DNA of 64,000 nucleotides from an uncultured Desulfovibrio sp. (GTDB lineage Bacteria; Desulfobacterota; Desulfovibrionia; Desulfovibrionales; Desulfovibrionaceae), in the NCBI GenBank assembly GCA_900541395.1, contig UQJT01000001.1, positions 99,546-163,545 of the forward strand. The letters run 5' to 3'. Numbering within the stretch: the stretch's first letter is position 1; each line of letters starts with the position of its first letter. Both the position numbers and the translations under genes were made by a program. Below the pieces are notes generated by a model that saw only the letters and a list, made by a program, of their open reading frames with translations, had not been told where the DNA came from and did not search any database. Of this stretch, positions 8,708 to 17,047 are shown piece by piece.

Positions 8708-9292
8708 TCAGCGCCGGTCGGGCGCCTGCGCCGACGGGAAGCCCGCGCGCCCCGCCACGGGAAAACGCGCTTCCAAAACGGGCCGCAACTCGTCCAGCAG
8801 ACGGCGGGCGGCCTCGCCGTGGGCCGCCAGCCGCGCCAAGCGCTTCCTTTCGCACGGTTGCCTTAGAATGTCCAGATTTTCCGCCGGGTCAGCCGCATAC
8901 GGACGCAGTTCCACATCCAGCCTGTCCGGCGCATGAGACGACGTTGCCAGGCGTTCGGGCCACTCCAGAGCCAGCAGAACGCGCCCGTCGATTTCGTCCA
9001 GTTCCTCGGGCAAGGCCGAACCCGGCTCCAGCCGATACAAATCGGCGTGAAACACGGGAGGCAGCGTGGGGTATTCGTTGCACAGGGTGAAACTGGGGCT
9101 GGCCACTTCGGCCTGGTCTCCGCCGGGCAGTGCGGCGGCCAAACCGCGCACCAGGGTGGTTTTGCCGCCGCCCAGATCGCCGTAAAGGTACAGAGCGGGC
9201 AAAACGTCGGAAGGACAGGACGCCAGGGCCCGCCCCAAAAGATCGCCCAAATTCATGGTGGCTTCCGGAGAGTCCAGAATCAGCGTCAACAT
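8708..9292 (-). CDS. tsaE: tRNA threonylcarbamoyladenosine biosynthesis ATPase TsaE
   Basis: ATPase subunit of the TsaBDE machinery that makes t6A37 in ANN-decoding tRNAs. The start at 9292 (MLTLILDSPEAT) gives 194 residues with Walker A GGGKTT at residues 41-46 and family motifs SPSFTL and HADLYRLE. An upstream in-frame start would add a low-complexity extension and is rejected. The gene overlaps the end of nnr by 7 bp, so translation is coupled; the nnr-tsaE pairing is common in bacteria. It is longer than the usual 150-160 residues because of a C-terminal extension of about 40 residues. Confidence 0.92.
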   Translation of the reverse strand: MLTLILDSPEATMNLGDLLGRALASCPSDVLPALYLYGDLGGGKTTLVRGLAAALPGGDQAEVASPSFTLCNEYPTLPPVFHADLYRLEPGSALPEELDEIDGRVLLALEWPERLATSSHAPDRLDVELRPYAADPAENLDILRQPCERKRLARLAAHGEAARRLLDELRPVLEARFPVAGRAGFPSAQAPDRR

Positions 9293-11043
9293 GGCTCGCC
9301 TCCGCCGCGCCGCGGCGTATGGGAATGACAAGAAGGCCGGGGTCCGCGTTCCGCTCCGCGGCTCAGGGTTTCCAACAGGGGCCACGCGCCGGGCAATGCG
9401 GCGGCGATGTCGCGCGGTCCGTTGCCGCGCCGGGGATAAGGACCGGCCAGAGCCAGCCCGGCCAACGCATGCAGATGAACGCCCACGCAGGCCGCGTCCG
9501 GGGCGGTCCGTCCCGCGGCCAGCAGAGCGCCGATCAGTCCGGCCAGCACGTCACCCGAGCCGCCCACAGCCAGTTGCGGCACGTTGTAGGGGACGATGAT
9601 CGAAGCTTCGCCCGGGCAGGCGATGAGGGTTCCCGCCCCCTTGAGCACCCATACCGCCGGAGCCAAGGCCGCCAGGGCGGCCAGCGCGCCGAAGCGATCC
9701 GCCTGCACGTCCGCTGCGCTCAGGCCCAGCAGGCGGGCCGCCTCGCCGGGATGGGGAGTGAGCACGTCGCGCCCGCCCAGCCCGGCCAACAGGTCGGGGC
9801 GCCCCGCCAGGGCGTACAGGGCGTCGGCGTCCAACACCAGAGGAGGCCGCGCGGGCAGGCCGAGCAAAGCGGTCAGAACGTCGCCCGCTCCGTTGTCCCG
9901 GCCCATGCCGGGGCCGACGACCGCGGCCCGGGCCGAAGCCAGAGCGGGGGCCAACAAGTCCACGTGCCGGGCCGCCCACTCCGCAGCATGATTTTCACCC
10001 ACGCGGGGCAAGGCCACGGTAAGCGCCTCGGGCAGTTCGGCGCGCACCTCGGGCATGGACGCGACGGGCACGGCCGCTTCCACCAGACCGGCCCCGCCGC
10101 GCAACGCGCCTAAAGCGGCCAGGCGCGGCGCTCCGCTCATGCCCTCGCTCCCGCCGATTACCAGCACCCGCCCGGCCTCGCCCTTATGGGCCGGACCGGA
10201 GGACGCGACGGCCTCCGCCCGGTCCAGACGGCGGGCGCGACGCGGTCGAGGCAAGTCCGGACCGCGGCTCACCGTAAAAACATCCGTGGCATCGGCCGAT
10301 TGCGCCGAAGCCGGGCCCCGCCACAGACGATAAGACGCGGCGGCGCGGGCGGCGGCGGGAATGCCGATGGGACACACCTCCAGCCTGCCGGTGTGGGCCG
10401 CGGCTTCGGGAACCAGCAGGCCCGGCTTGGGGGCCTGGAAGGTAACGGTGAGGGTGGCGCGCACCGCGTCGGGCGCGGCGCGGCCGCTGCCCGCGTCGAA
10501 GCCCGAGGGCACGTCCAGGGCCAGGATGAAACTGCCGGCCCCGGCCAGAGCGTTGATCCGGGCCGCCACAGCGGCCTCGGCCGGGCGCAGGGGGCCGGAA
10601 AATCCCGTGCCCAGCAATCCGTCCACTACAATATCGGGCACAATATCGGATACGGCGCGGGAAACGGACAGAGCCGGGCTCCATGCCCAGGCGGCGGGCC
10701 GTTCGGGACGTGCCGGAGCGAAGGGCACGCCCAAGCGGCGGGCCAGCAGGGCGTAGCGACGGGCCGCGCCCCTGGCGGCGGACAGCGGCCGGGTGTGCAG
10801 CACACGGGGCAGGGCTCCGGCGTCGAGCAGATGCCGAGCCAGACAAGCCGCGTCGCCGCCGTTGTTGCCGCCGCCCATGACCAACAGCACGCGCGCGCCC
10901 CGCAGCGGTCCGTAATGGCGACGCAACGCGGCGAAGGCCGCGCGGGCCGCGTTTTCCATCAGCACCTCTTCGGGCAGCCCCAGAGCCGCGGCCGCTCTAT
11001 CCCAGTCCGCCATTTCAGCCGGAGTCGGCACGGGCGCAAACAT
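9286..11043 (-). CDS. nnr: Bifunctional NAD(P)H-hydrate epimerase / ADP-dependent (S)-NAD(P)H-hydrate dehydratase
   Basis: Repairs hydrated NADH/NADPH. This 585-residue fusion has an N-terminal YjeF epimerase domain (ENAARAAF, then GGGNNGGD near residue 55) and a C-terminal ribokinase-like dehydratase. The latter contains LTPHPGEAARLLG and the catalytic GGSGDVLAGLIGA segment. The start at 11043 (MFAPVPTPAEM) lies 2 bp after the acpS stop; longer in-frame extensions run antisense-like through acpS and are rejected. The acpS-nnr-tsaE order is a recurrent bacterial arrangement and supports all three calls. Confidence 0.94.
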   Translation of the reverse strand: MFAPVPTPAEMADWDRAAAALGLPEEVLMENAARAAFAALRRHYGPLRGARVLLVMGGGNNGGDAACLARHLLDAGALPRVLHTRPLSAARGAARRYALLARRLGVPFAPARPERPAAWAWSPALSVSRAVSDIVPDIVVDGLLGTGFSGPLRPAEAAVAARINALAGAGSFILALDVPSGFDAGSGRAAPDAVRATLTVTFQAPKPGLLVPEAAAHTGRLEVCPIGIPAAARAAASYRLWRGPASAQSADATDVFTVSRGPDLPRPRRARRLDRAEAVASSGPAHKGEAGRVLVIGGSEGMSGAPRLAALGALRGGAGLVEAAVPVASMPEVRAELPEALTVALPRVGENHAAEWAARHVDLLAPALASARAAVVGPGMGRDNGAGDVLTALLGLPARPPLVLDADALYALAGRPDLLAGLGGRDVLTPHPGEAARLLGLSAADVQADRFGALAALAALAPAVWVLKGAGTLIACPGEASIIVPYNVPQLAVGGSGDVLAGLIGALLAAGRTAPDAACVGVHLHALAGLALAGPYPRRGNGPRDIAAALPGAWPLLETLSRGAERGPRPSCHSHTPRRGGGEPC

Positions 11044-11045
11044 AA

Positions 11046-11426
11046 TCAGCCCTCCAGAATCACCACGGCGGCGGCCGCGTCGCGCTCGTGCGTCAGGGAA
11101 ATATGGACGGAGGCGGCCCCCAGTTCCCCGGCCCGGCGGGCGGCCGCGCCATGCAGATGCAGTTCGGGCTTGCCCGAAGGCAGGGAAACCACTTCCACGT
11201 CCCGGGGGCCCACGCCGGCGGCGAAGCCCGTGCCCAGGGCCTTGACCGCCGCCTCCTTGGCGGCGAAACGGGCGGCCACGTAGGCTGTCCGGGGCCCCGA
11301 CGCGGCAGGCAGGGCCGCGCGCTCGACCGGGGTCAGCACGCGTTCCAGCAGACGATCGCCGAAGCGCTCCAGACTGCGCTCCATGCGCGGCAGGGACACC
11401 AGGTCCAGACCGAGACCGAGAATCAT
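11046..11426 (-). CDS. acpS: Holo-[acyl-carrier-protein] synthase
   Basis: Transfers phosphopantetheine from CoA to acyl carrier protein. The 126-residue protein has the AcpS signature [11 protein letters not shown] at residues 4-14 (magnesium-binding Asp) and [13 protein letters not shown] near residue 55 (catalytic Glu/Lys). It ends with an [15 protein letters not shown] strand typical of the family. First of the acpS-nnr-tsaE-lysC-cimA run on the minus strand, it is separated by 81 bp from the DMT transporter gene upstream. Confidence 0.94.
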   Translation of the reverse strand: MILGLGLDLVSLPRMERSLERFGDRLLERVLTPVERAALPAASGPRTAYVAARFAAKEAAVKALGTGFAAGVGPRDVEVVSLPSGKPELHLHGAAARRAGELGAASVHISLTHERDAAAAVVILEG

Positions 11427-11507
11427 AGGCGCGCCTTGGTTGAAGTCGTGGCCCGACTTGAATCAAGCGGGCGAAAACAGGTACGTTGCAGGCCCGCGCC
11501 CGGAATG

Positions 11508-12449
11508 TCAAGAAACGGCGCGCGGGCCTCGGGCCGCGCCCGGCAGACGCAGGGCCGCCCGGTTGCGACGCATGATGGACAGGGTCTGCAGGGCCACGGA
11601 CAGGATGATGAGCCCCAGACCGCCGTAAAAGGCGGCGTTGAGTTGCCGGGCCTCGTCGAAAATGAGCATGGCCAGCAGAATGCTGTACACAGGTTCCAGA
11701 TTATAGGTAAGATTGACCGTGAAGGCCGAAATGCTTTGCAGCGCCTGGATTTGGAGGATATACAGGCCGATGGTGCAGAACAACGAAAGCATGAGCAGAA
11801 AGGCGAAGTCCCGGCCGTCGGGCAGGGCGAAGGGTATGGACAGCGCGGGCAGATAGAAGGGCAGCAGGCAGCTCAGACCGAGAAAGCCGCCGATCATCTC
11901 GTACCACAGCATGGTGGAGGCGTGACGGTCGCGCCCCACCCGCTTGTTGACGATGGTGAACAGGGCCGCCAGAATCGCGCCGACGAGGCCCATGGCAATC
12001 CCCGCGCGGTAGCGGGTGTCGAAGTGAAAAATCAGGGCCACGCCCGCCACGGTGAGCAGGCTGAAGGCCATTTCCCGCAGCGAAATGCGGCGACGGTCGA
12101 ACAGCGGCTCCATAAGGGCGGTGAAAAAGCCCACGGTGGAAAAGCTGACCACGCCCACGGACACATTGGAAGCCTTGATGCTGCCGTAAAAAAAGACCCA
12201 ATGCAGCCCCAGCAGCACGCCCACGCCGCCGATGCGCAGCGCGTCGCGCAAGGATACGCGGGGCAGCCGTCGCCCCAGGGCCAGCAGCGCCCCGAACAAA
12301 AGCGCGGTGATAAGCAGGCGGTACCACACCAGCAGTCCCTCGTTGAGGCTGATCAGCTTGCCGAACACGCCTGTGAATCCGGCCAGCAGCACGGACAGAT
12401 GCAACTTGCCGAAGGCGAGGGGCATGGAATCGGGCTTGGCGTCAAACAT
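11508..12449 (-). CDS. DMT (EamA) family permease
   Basis: A 313-residue inner-membrane protein with ten predicted helices arranged as two EamA repeats. It starts at 12449 (MFDAKPDSMPLAFGKLH), where GGAGC precedes the ATG. Recognisable segments are GLHWVFFYGSIKASNVSVGVV and YNLEPVYSILLAMLIFDE near the C-terminus, typical of amino-acid or metabolite exporters. The start region faces mutL divergently across 111 bp. The long open frame extending upstream over mutL is antisense and not real. Substrate unknown. Confidence 0.88.
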   Translation of the reverse strand: MFDAKPDSMPLAFGKLHLSVLLAGFTGVFGKLISLNEGLLVWYRLLITALLFGALLALGRRLPRVSLRDALRIGGVGVLLGLHWVFFYGSIKASNVSVGVVSFSTVGFFTALMEPLFDRRRISLREMAFSLLTVAGVALIFHFDTRYRAGIAMGLVGAILAALFTIVNKRVGRDRHASTMLWYEMIGGFLGLSCLLPFYLPALSIPFALPDGRDFAFLLMLSLFCTIGLYILQIQALQSISAFTVNLTYNLEPVYSILLAMLIFDEARQLNAAFYGGLGLIILSVALQTLSIMRRNRAALRLPGAARGPRAVS

Positions 12450-12525
12450 GGGAATGCTCCAAAACTCGGGGTGAACGGCGTTTCGGGGCATATACCAAGC
12501 ACGGTCCGGAGGCAAGCGGCATCGC

Positions 12526-12554
12526 TTGTTCTCCGCCGCGCTCCGGTATATATT
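12526..12554 (+). promoter_or_regulatory. Candidate sigma-70 promoter of mutL
   Basis: TTGTTC (12526-12531), a 17-base spacer, and TATATT (12549-12554). The mutL ATG starts only 6 bases after the -10 box, so a transcript from here would be leaderless or nearly so. No Shine-Dalgarno precedes the ATG, which fits. Confidence 0.45.
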
Positions 12555-12560
12555 CTTCGT

Positions 12561-14573
12561 ATGAGCTTCATCGTCGACACACCTCCCGCGGCCCCTGTTT
12601 CTCCCGCTTCCTCCGCCTCCATCCACGTGCTCCCGCCGGAGTTGGCCAACCAGATCGCCGCGGGCGAGGTGGTGGAACGCCCCGCCAGCGTGGTCAAGGA
12701 GCTGACCGAAAACAGCCTGGACGCGGGCGCGCGCCATGTGGAAGCAATTCTGGAAAACGGCGGCCAGACCCTGATCCGGGTCACCGACGACGGCCGGGGC
12801 GTCGCCCCCGGCGAACTGGAACTGGCCGTCACCCGCCACGCCACCAGCAAAATAGCCGGGGTGGACGATCTGTCCCGAATCGCCTCCTACGGTTTCCGGG
12901 GCGAAGCCTTGCCCAGCATAGCCTCGGTGTCGCGCTTCCGCATCGTATCCGCGCCCCGCGCGGCGGACGGTTCCATCGGCGACGCCCACAGCCTGGACGT
13001 GGAGTACGGCTCCGTCAAACGCTCGGGTCCGGCCTCGCTGCGCGAGGGGACTATGGTGGAGGTCCGCGACCTGTTCACCAATATTCCGGCCCGGCTCAAA
13101 TTTCTCAAAAGCCCGGCCACCGAACTCAAGCGCGCCCAGGAATTGTTCACCCGCCTGGCCCTGGCCCGGACCGACGTGGGATTCGTTCTCATGGCGGGCT
13201 CGCGCGAGGCGCTGCGCTTCGAGGCGGGGCAGAACCTGACCCGACGCCTGGGCCTGTTGTGGCCGCCTCTGGTGGTGGACGCCCTGCGCCCCTTCGATCT
13301 GACCGTGGGGTCCGTCCGCGTGCGGGGGCTGGCCTCCAACCCGCGCTCGTCCCAACCGCGCGCCGACCGCATGTTGTTCTACGTCAACGGCCGGGCCGTC
13401 AACGACAGGCTCATCATGCGGGCCGTGCGCCAGGCTTATCAGGGACGCCTGACCAGCCGCGACTACCCGCAGGCGGTGCTGTTTCTGGATCTTCCGCCCG
13501 ACGAAGTGGACGTCAACGTCCATCCGGCCAAAAACGAAGTCCGTTTTCGGGACGAACAAGCCGTGTTCGTGGCCGTGCTGCGCGCCGTGGGACAGGTGCT
13601 GAACGTCGACGCCGCCTCCGTTGCCCGTTCCGGAGAATTGACGCCGCCGACATCCGCTTCGGACGCGGATGTCGCTCCCTCCCGTTCCGTGCCCGACGCC
13701 GCCCCTCATCCGCCGGGCTTCTGGGGCGAGGCCGATCGCACCCGCATTATGCCCCGGCGCGAACCCCGTCCCGACCTGACCGCGTCGGATTACGCTCCCG
13801 AGGACGGCGCGCCTTTCGGCGGCGGCATGCGGGAGGCCCCCGCGCCCTACATAACGGCTCGCCCCACGGGGGCTCCGACTCCACCGGACTTTCCGGTCGC
13901 TCCGCTTCCTGATTCCCGCCTTGATGCGGACCGCCCCGCGCCGGAGCGTTCGGCCTTTCCCGCTCCGCACACGACGACGGAGCAAGCGGGCACGGACGAG
14001 CGGGACGCGCCCGTACCCCTCTCCAGCCGGGATTTCCGCTATCTGGGGCAGATTGCGGGCACTTACCTGGTCCTGGGCAAAGGCCGGGATACTTTGGTGC
14101 TGCTCGATCAGCACGCCGCCCATGAACGCATCCTCTACGAAAAATTCCGACAGGGCGGTCTGCGCGGGGTCGGGCGCCCGGTGCTGGTTCCGCTGGAAAT
14201 GCCCCTGCATCCGGCCGAGGAAGAACGCCTGTTGGAAATGCGGGACACCCTGGCCGAACTGGGCTTTGAACTGGAAACCCGGGGCGGCCGCTGCTCGGTC
14301 ACGGCTCTGCCTCCCTCGCTGGATCGCTCCGCCGCGGCGGCCTTTCTGCGCGAAGCTCTGTCCGGCCGCCAGGACGATCTGACGGCGCTGTGGGCCTCCC
14401 ATGCCTGCGCCACGGCCATCCGGGCCGGTCAAAGCCTGACCGAGACGGATGCCCTGGCCCTGGTGGCCCAATGGCTGGCCGCCGAAGAGCCGGACTATTG
14501 CCCGCACGGCCGCCCCTGCGCCGTCACATTGGACAAAGGCGACCTGGAAAAACTGTTCAAGCGACGCCAGTGA
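12561..14573 (+). CDS. mutL: DNA mismatch repair protein MutL with latent endonuclease motif
   Basis: A 670-residue mismatch repair factor. The GHKL ATPase motifs are ENSLDAG, DDGRGV, ATSKI and YGFRGEAL. The linker (about residues 350-470) is Pro/Asp-rich. The C-terminal dimerisation domain contains DQHAAHERILYE, matching the DQHA(X)2E(X)4E endonuclease motif. It also has an SHACATAIRAG segment and CPHGRPC near the end, so this is the nicking type of MutL found in bacteria without MutH. The ATG at 12561 adds about 20 residues before the conserved LPPELANQIAAGEVV; a GTG at 12628 is an alternative. Frames running longer at the 5' end overlap the divergent DMT gene and acpS and are rejected. Confidence 0.95.
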   Translation: MSFIVDTPPAAPVSPASSASIHVLPPELANQIAAGEVVERPASVVKELTENSLDAGARHVEAILENGGQTLIRVTDDGRGVAPGELELAVTRHATSKIAGVDDLSRIASYGFRGEALPSIASVSRFRIVSAPRAADGSIGDAHSLDVEYGSVKRSGPASLREGTMVEVRDLFTNIPARLKFLKSPATELKRAQELFTRLALARTDVGFVLMAGSREALRFEAGQNLTRRLGLLWPPLVVDALRPFDLTVGSVRVRGLASNPRSSQPRADRMLFYVNGRAVNDRLIMRAVRQAYQGRLTSRDYPQAVLFLDLPPDEVDVNVHPAKNEVRFRDEQAVFVAVLRAVGQVLNVDAASVARSGELTPPTSASDADVAPSRSVPDAAPHPPGFWGEADRTRIMPRREPRPDLTASDYAPEDGAPFGGGMREAPAPYITARPTGAPTPPDFPVAPLPDSRLDADRPAPERSAFPAPHTTTEQAGTDERDAPVPLSSRDFRYLGQIAGTYLVLGKGRDTLVLLDQHAAHERILYEKFRQGGLRGVGRPVLVPLEMPLHPAEEERLLEMRDTLAELGFELETRGGRCSVTALPPSLDRSAAAAFLREALSGRQDDLTALWASHACATAIRAGQSLTETDALALVAQWLAAEEPDYCPHGRPCAVTLDKGDLEKLFKRRQ

Positions 14574-14827
14574 CCTTTTGCCGCCGTCCCGCATCCGTTC
14601 CGCGCCCCACTTTGCCGGAACGGCAATACAGGCGCGAGACAAAGCGCTTGTCCCTCGTGTCGTGTCCTCTGTGGATGGACGAAAAAATATTGGGAAAAAA
14701 AAAACGCGTTTCTCGTTGACTTGGCAGTAACGTTAGTGCAAGAAAGGAAAACAGGAGAGCACGCCTTGGCAAAGGGTTTGTCGGTAGAAAGGCGTGTATG
14801 GTGATTCTTTTTTGTGAGGTTTTTTTA

Positions 14828-15094
14828 ATGGCCAAGTCTATTTATGTCGGGAACCTTCCCTGGTCCGCTACCGAAGAACAAGTGCAGAACCTTTTTGCGG
14901 AATATGGAGACGTGCTCTCTGTAAAACTGGTGAGCGACCGCGATACGGGCCGCGCCCGCGGTTTCGGTTTTGTCGAAATGGAAGAGCCCGGCGCCACCGC
15001 GGCCATCGAAGCTCTGGACAACGCCTCGTTCGGCGGCCGCACCCTGCGCGTGAACGAAGCCAAGCCCCGCGCTCCGCGTCCGCCCCGCTATTGA
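14828..15094 (+). CDS. RNA-binding protein, single RRM domain
   Basis: An 88-residue protein that is almost entirely one RNA recognition motif. RNP2 is IYVGNL (residues 5-10) and RNP1 is RGFGFVEM near residue 45, followed by a short basic, proline-rich tail. Such glycine-poor RRM proteins are common in Desulfovibrionaceae and cyanobacteria and are thought to act as RNA chaperones or cold-responsive factors. The start at 14828 (MAKSIYVG) is preferred to 14798 because GTGAGG is correctly spaced. A 250 bp leader with a ten-base A run precedes it, and a strong terminator follows, so it is monocistronic. Confidence 0.92.
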   Translation: MAKSIYVGNLPWSATEEQVQNLFAEYGDVLSVKLVSDRDTGRARGFGFVEMEEPGATAAIEALDNASFGGRTLRVNEAKPRAPRPPRY

Positions 15095-15125
15095 TAGTAC
15101 GCCGTTTTGCGCGGCGGCAATTTCC

Positions 15126-15155
15126 AAGCCGTCCCAAGAGGGACGGCTTTTTTTT
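15126..15155 (+). terminator. Rho-independent terminator of the RRM gene
   Basis: AAGCCGTCCC, loop AAGA, GGGACGGCTT, then a run of eight T residues. It lies 32 bp after the RRM stop codon. Confidence 0.9.
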
Positions 15156-15366
15156 CGCGCCTTGTCCGGCGACAATCGCCCTGTTTCATCCCCGGCGCAA
15201 GGTTTCCGGACCGGCCGAGCCTTCCGTTAACTGGACATTCCCTCCCGGCTCCGGCTACAATGGATATCGCATGCCGTCCGTGTCGACAGCCGGACGACCC
15301 GCTTTGCCGGCGACTCTGTTCCCCGGGCAATTCGGGGGGTAAGGAAAAACCACGAGGTATCGCCTT

Positions 15367-15846
15367 ATGAAACTGTATAAGCACATGGCCCTGTTTTTGG
15401 CGGCGCTGCTTGCGACCGTGCCGGTTCTCGGCGGCTGCGCGCCCAGCGTGGGCGGCAACGACTACGCCGTGTCCGGAGCCCAAGGCGGCTACGACGTGCA
15501 GTACGGAACGGTACAGTCCGTGCGCATGGTAAAAATCAATAACGAAAGCGACGGCAAGACGGCCGTCGGCGCGGTGGGCGGCGGCGTGCTGGGCGGCGTG
15601 CTCGGCAATATGATCGGCGGCGGCAAGGGCAATACCCTGGCCACCGTGATCGGCGCGGGCGCGGGCGCCCTGCTCGGTGGAGCGGGCAGCCAGGCCGTGG
15701 GCAATCAGACCGGCGTCGAAGTCACCGTCAAGCTGGACAGCGGCCGCACCATGGCCGTGGTGCAGGGCGCGGACATCAGCTTCGCCCCCGGTCAGCGCGT
15801 GCGCGTCATGATCGGTCAGGGCACCACCCGCGTCGTTCCCCAATAA
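15367..15846 (+). CDS. Outer-membrane lipoprotein with glycine-zipper 2TM domain (SlyB/Pcp-like)
   Basis: A 159-residue lipoprotein. The lipobox LGGC is at about residues 21-24 after a hydrophobic signal. A glycine zipper (GAVGGGVLGGVLGNMIGGG and GAGAGALLGGAGS) spans about residues 65-110, followed by a small beta domain with VTVKLDSGRTMAVVQ. The family includes SlyB and Pcp, which stabilise the outer membrane under cation stress. GAGG is correctly spaced before the ATG. A single-gene unit or cotranscribed with the SLOG-like gene 79 bp downstream. Confidence 0.88.
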   Translation: MKLYKHMALFLAALLATVPVLGGCAPSVGGNDYAVSGAQGGYDVQYGTVQSVRMVKINNESDGKTAVGAVGGGVLGGVLGNMIGGGKGNTLATVIGAGAGALLGGAGSQAVGNQTGVEVTVKLDSGRTMAVVQGADISFAPGQRVRVMIGQGTTRVVPQ

Positions 15847-15925
15847 CCCCTTATCGTTATCGCCGCCCGGTTCGGTCGGGCGGCGGCGTGCGGCTTGGCA
15901 CGCAACAACCTTTTCGGAGGAAAGA

Positions 15926-16480
15926 ATGCTGGACCCGAAACAATGTGTTCTCTTCAGCGGCGGCGCGGCGGGTACGGAACAATTTTTCGGCGCCCAGGCC
16001 GAAGCCTGGGGTATCGAAGAAGTCAACTACAGCTTTGAAGGCCACCAGATTGAGCGTTCGCGCGGGGTGCGCGTGCTGACCAGCGACGAACTGGCCCTCA
16101 AGGATGTAAGCATGACGTATGTCTCCCGCCTGATGGGGCGTGAATACACCCGCGCCCCCCTGTTCCGCAAAGTGCTCCAGTCCATCTGCTGGCAGGTCAG
16201 CAGCGGCCAGGAAGTTCTGGTGGTGGGCAGCATTCAGTCCGACAAAACCGTCAAGGGCGGCACCGGCTGGGGCGCGGAATTCGCCAAATTGTGCAATAAA
16301 CCGCTTCTGGTGTTCGACCAGGAACGCAACGGCTGGTTCCGCTGGAACAAGGAAGATTGGGAAGCCGAGGCCGATCCGGTCATCGCCCATTCCCATTTTA
16401 CCGCCACGGGCACCCGTTTTCTGGAGGCCAACGGCCGCAAAGCCATTGCCGACCTCTACAGCCGTTCGTTCTCTCGCTAG
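15926..16480 (+). CDS. Putative SLOG-superfamily nucleotide-binding protein
   Basis: A 184-residue protein behind a strong GGAGG. Residues 10-18 (FSGGAAGTE) followed by VNYSFEGHQ near residue 33 match the pattern seen in SLOG-type Rossmann proteins (GGA-x-G-x-(D/E) then YSFxGH), which bind nucleotide-derived ligands. Residues 95-125 hold VGSIQSDKTVKGGTGWGAEFAK, and the C-terminal part holds HSHFTATGTRFLEANGRKA. No catalytic activity can be assigned and no effector domain is fused. It is followed immediately by a 153 bp repeat element. SLOG proteins occur both in housekeeping and in conflict systems; no partner genes here point to defence. Confidence 0.6.
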   Translation: MLDPKQCVLFSGGAAGTEQFFGAQAEAWGIEEVNYSFEGHQIERSRGVRVLTSDELALKDVSMTYVSRLMGREYTRAPLFRKVLQSICWQVSSGQEVLVVGSIQSDKTVKGGTGWGAEFAKLCNKPLLVFDQERNGWFRWNKEDWEAEADPVIAHSHFTATGTRFLEANGRKAIADLYSRSFSR

Positions 16481-16492
16481 ACTCGGCCCTCA

Positions 16493-16645
16493 TTAGAGCG
16501 GATTCGCTTTGACTTTTTACAAAGTCAAAGCTGAAAGACACGCTCGCTTCGGCATGTAACAGCGCAAATAAATTGCGCTTATGCCTTCGCGGCGGCCGCC
16601 TGCTCACGTAGTCGGCAGAGCATTTTCAACGGGAAAATGCTCTAA
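16493..16645. repeat. TAGAGC-type dispersed repeat, complete copy, subfamily 1
   Basis: A 153 bp element with ends TTAGAGC and GCTCTAA in inverted orientation. It holds three perfect hairpins: GCTTTGACTTT / AAAGTCAAAGC, AGCGCAA / TTGCGCT, and AGAGCATTTTC / GAAAATGCTCT at the right end. The middle and right parts align with the copy at 30071-30195 (ACGCTCGCT-CGGC, AAAT-AATTGCGC, GCGGCGG, then the AGAGCATTT hairpin). It starts 12 bp after the SLOG-like gene stop. Confidence 0.8.
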
Positions 16646-16804
16646 AAACGGCGGTCCGCGAAACGCTGATTTTTTCGGTCGGCAAGGTGCAAGGCACACA
16701 TCGGGCGAAGCTGTATCGGACATACCGCAAGGTCGATGTCGGCCTTGCAACGCCGCGGGACGGAAAAAGGCGGCTTTGCAGCAGGCGGGGCAATGAGGCT
16801 GAAC

Positions 16805-16835
16805 CTAGAGCATTTTCACTTTAAACGCTCCGCGG
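16805..16835. repeat. Half copy of the TAGAGC-type repeat
   Basis: CTAGAGCATTTTCACTT followed by TAAACGCTCCGCGGAG. The preceding TGAAC and the following GCGGAG also occur around the left end of the element at 39761 (TGAACCTAGAGCATTT and CTCTGCGGAG), so the similarity extends beyond the terminal repeat. No matching right end was found. Confidence 0.6.
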
Positions 16836-16886
16836 AGCCGAGCCGTAGCGAGCCTTCGAGGCGACGCCGAAACAGCCGCCTTTCGA

Positions 16887-16913
16887 AACCCGGCCGACGA
16901 TGTCGGCCGGGTT
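16887..16913. terminator. Hairpin with 12-bp stem, possible terminator
   Basis: AACCCGGCCGAC, loop GAT, GTCGGCCGGGTT. The stem is perfect but no T run follows on either strand, so termination is only possible. Confidence 0.4.
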
Positions 16914-16960
16914 GATTCTCCGGCATGCCGATTCCGGCCCGGCCGTCATCGACATGACCG

Positions 16961-16998
16961 CAAAACCGCGAGCCCCATCGCGGTTTTGTCCGTTTTAT
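16961..16998 (+). terminator. Rho-independent terminator before rarD
   Basis: CAAAACCGCGA, loop GCCCCA, TCGCGGTTTTG, followed by TCCGTTTTATTT. It lies 60 bp upstream of rarD and would insulate it from the SLOG-like gene. Confidence 0.75.
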
Positions 16999-17047
16999 TT
17001 CCGTCGCGCGGGCGGTCCGTCCGCGCGACGCTTTCTCACGAGGTCCC

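Larger units (their letters stand above)
16646..16990. other. Non-coding spacer with half repeat and hairpins
   Basis: It contains a half copy of the repeat at 16805-16835, a 12-bp-stem hairpin at 16887-16913, and a terminator at 16961-16988. The remaining sequence (16650-16800) has no protein-like frame but shows compact GC-rich structure, including GGTCGATGTCGGCC. Confidence 0.55.

Noticed and set aside
11088..12560. Very long plus-strand open frame upstream of mutL
   Set aside because: It runs antisense through acpS and the DMT gene with Gln/Gly/His/Arg-rich composition; only the part from 12561 is MutL. GC-rich third positions keep such frames open.
12450..14642. Long minus-strand frame over mutL
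   Set aside because: Antisense to mutL with no recognisable domain; only the C-terminal part (11508-12449) is a real protein.
15926..16480. SLOG-like protein as part of a defence system
   Set aside because: No effector, nuclease or membrane partner next to it; kept only as a lone protein of unknown role.
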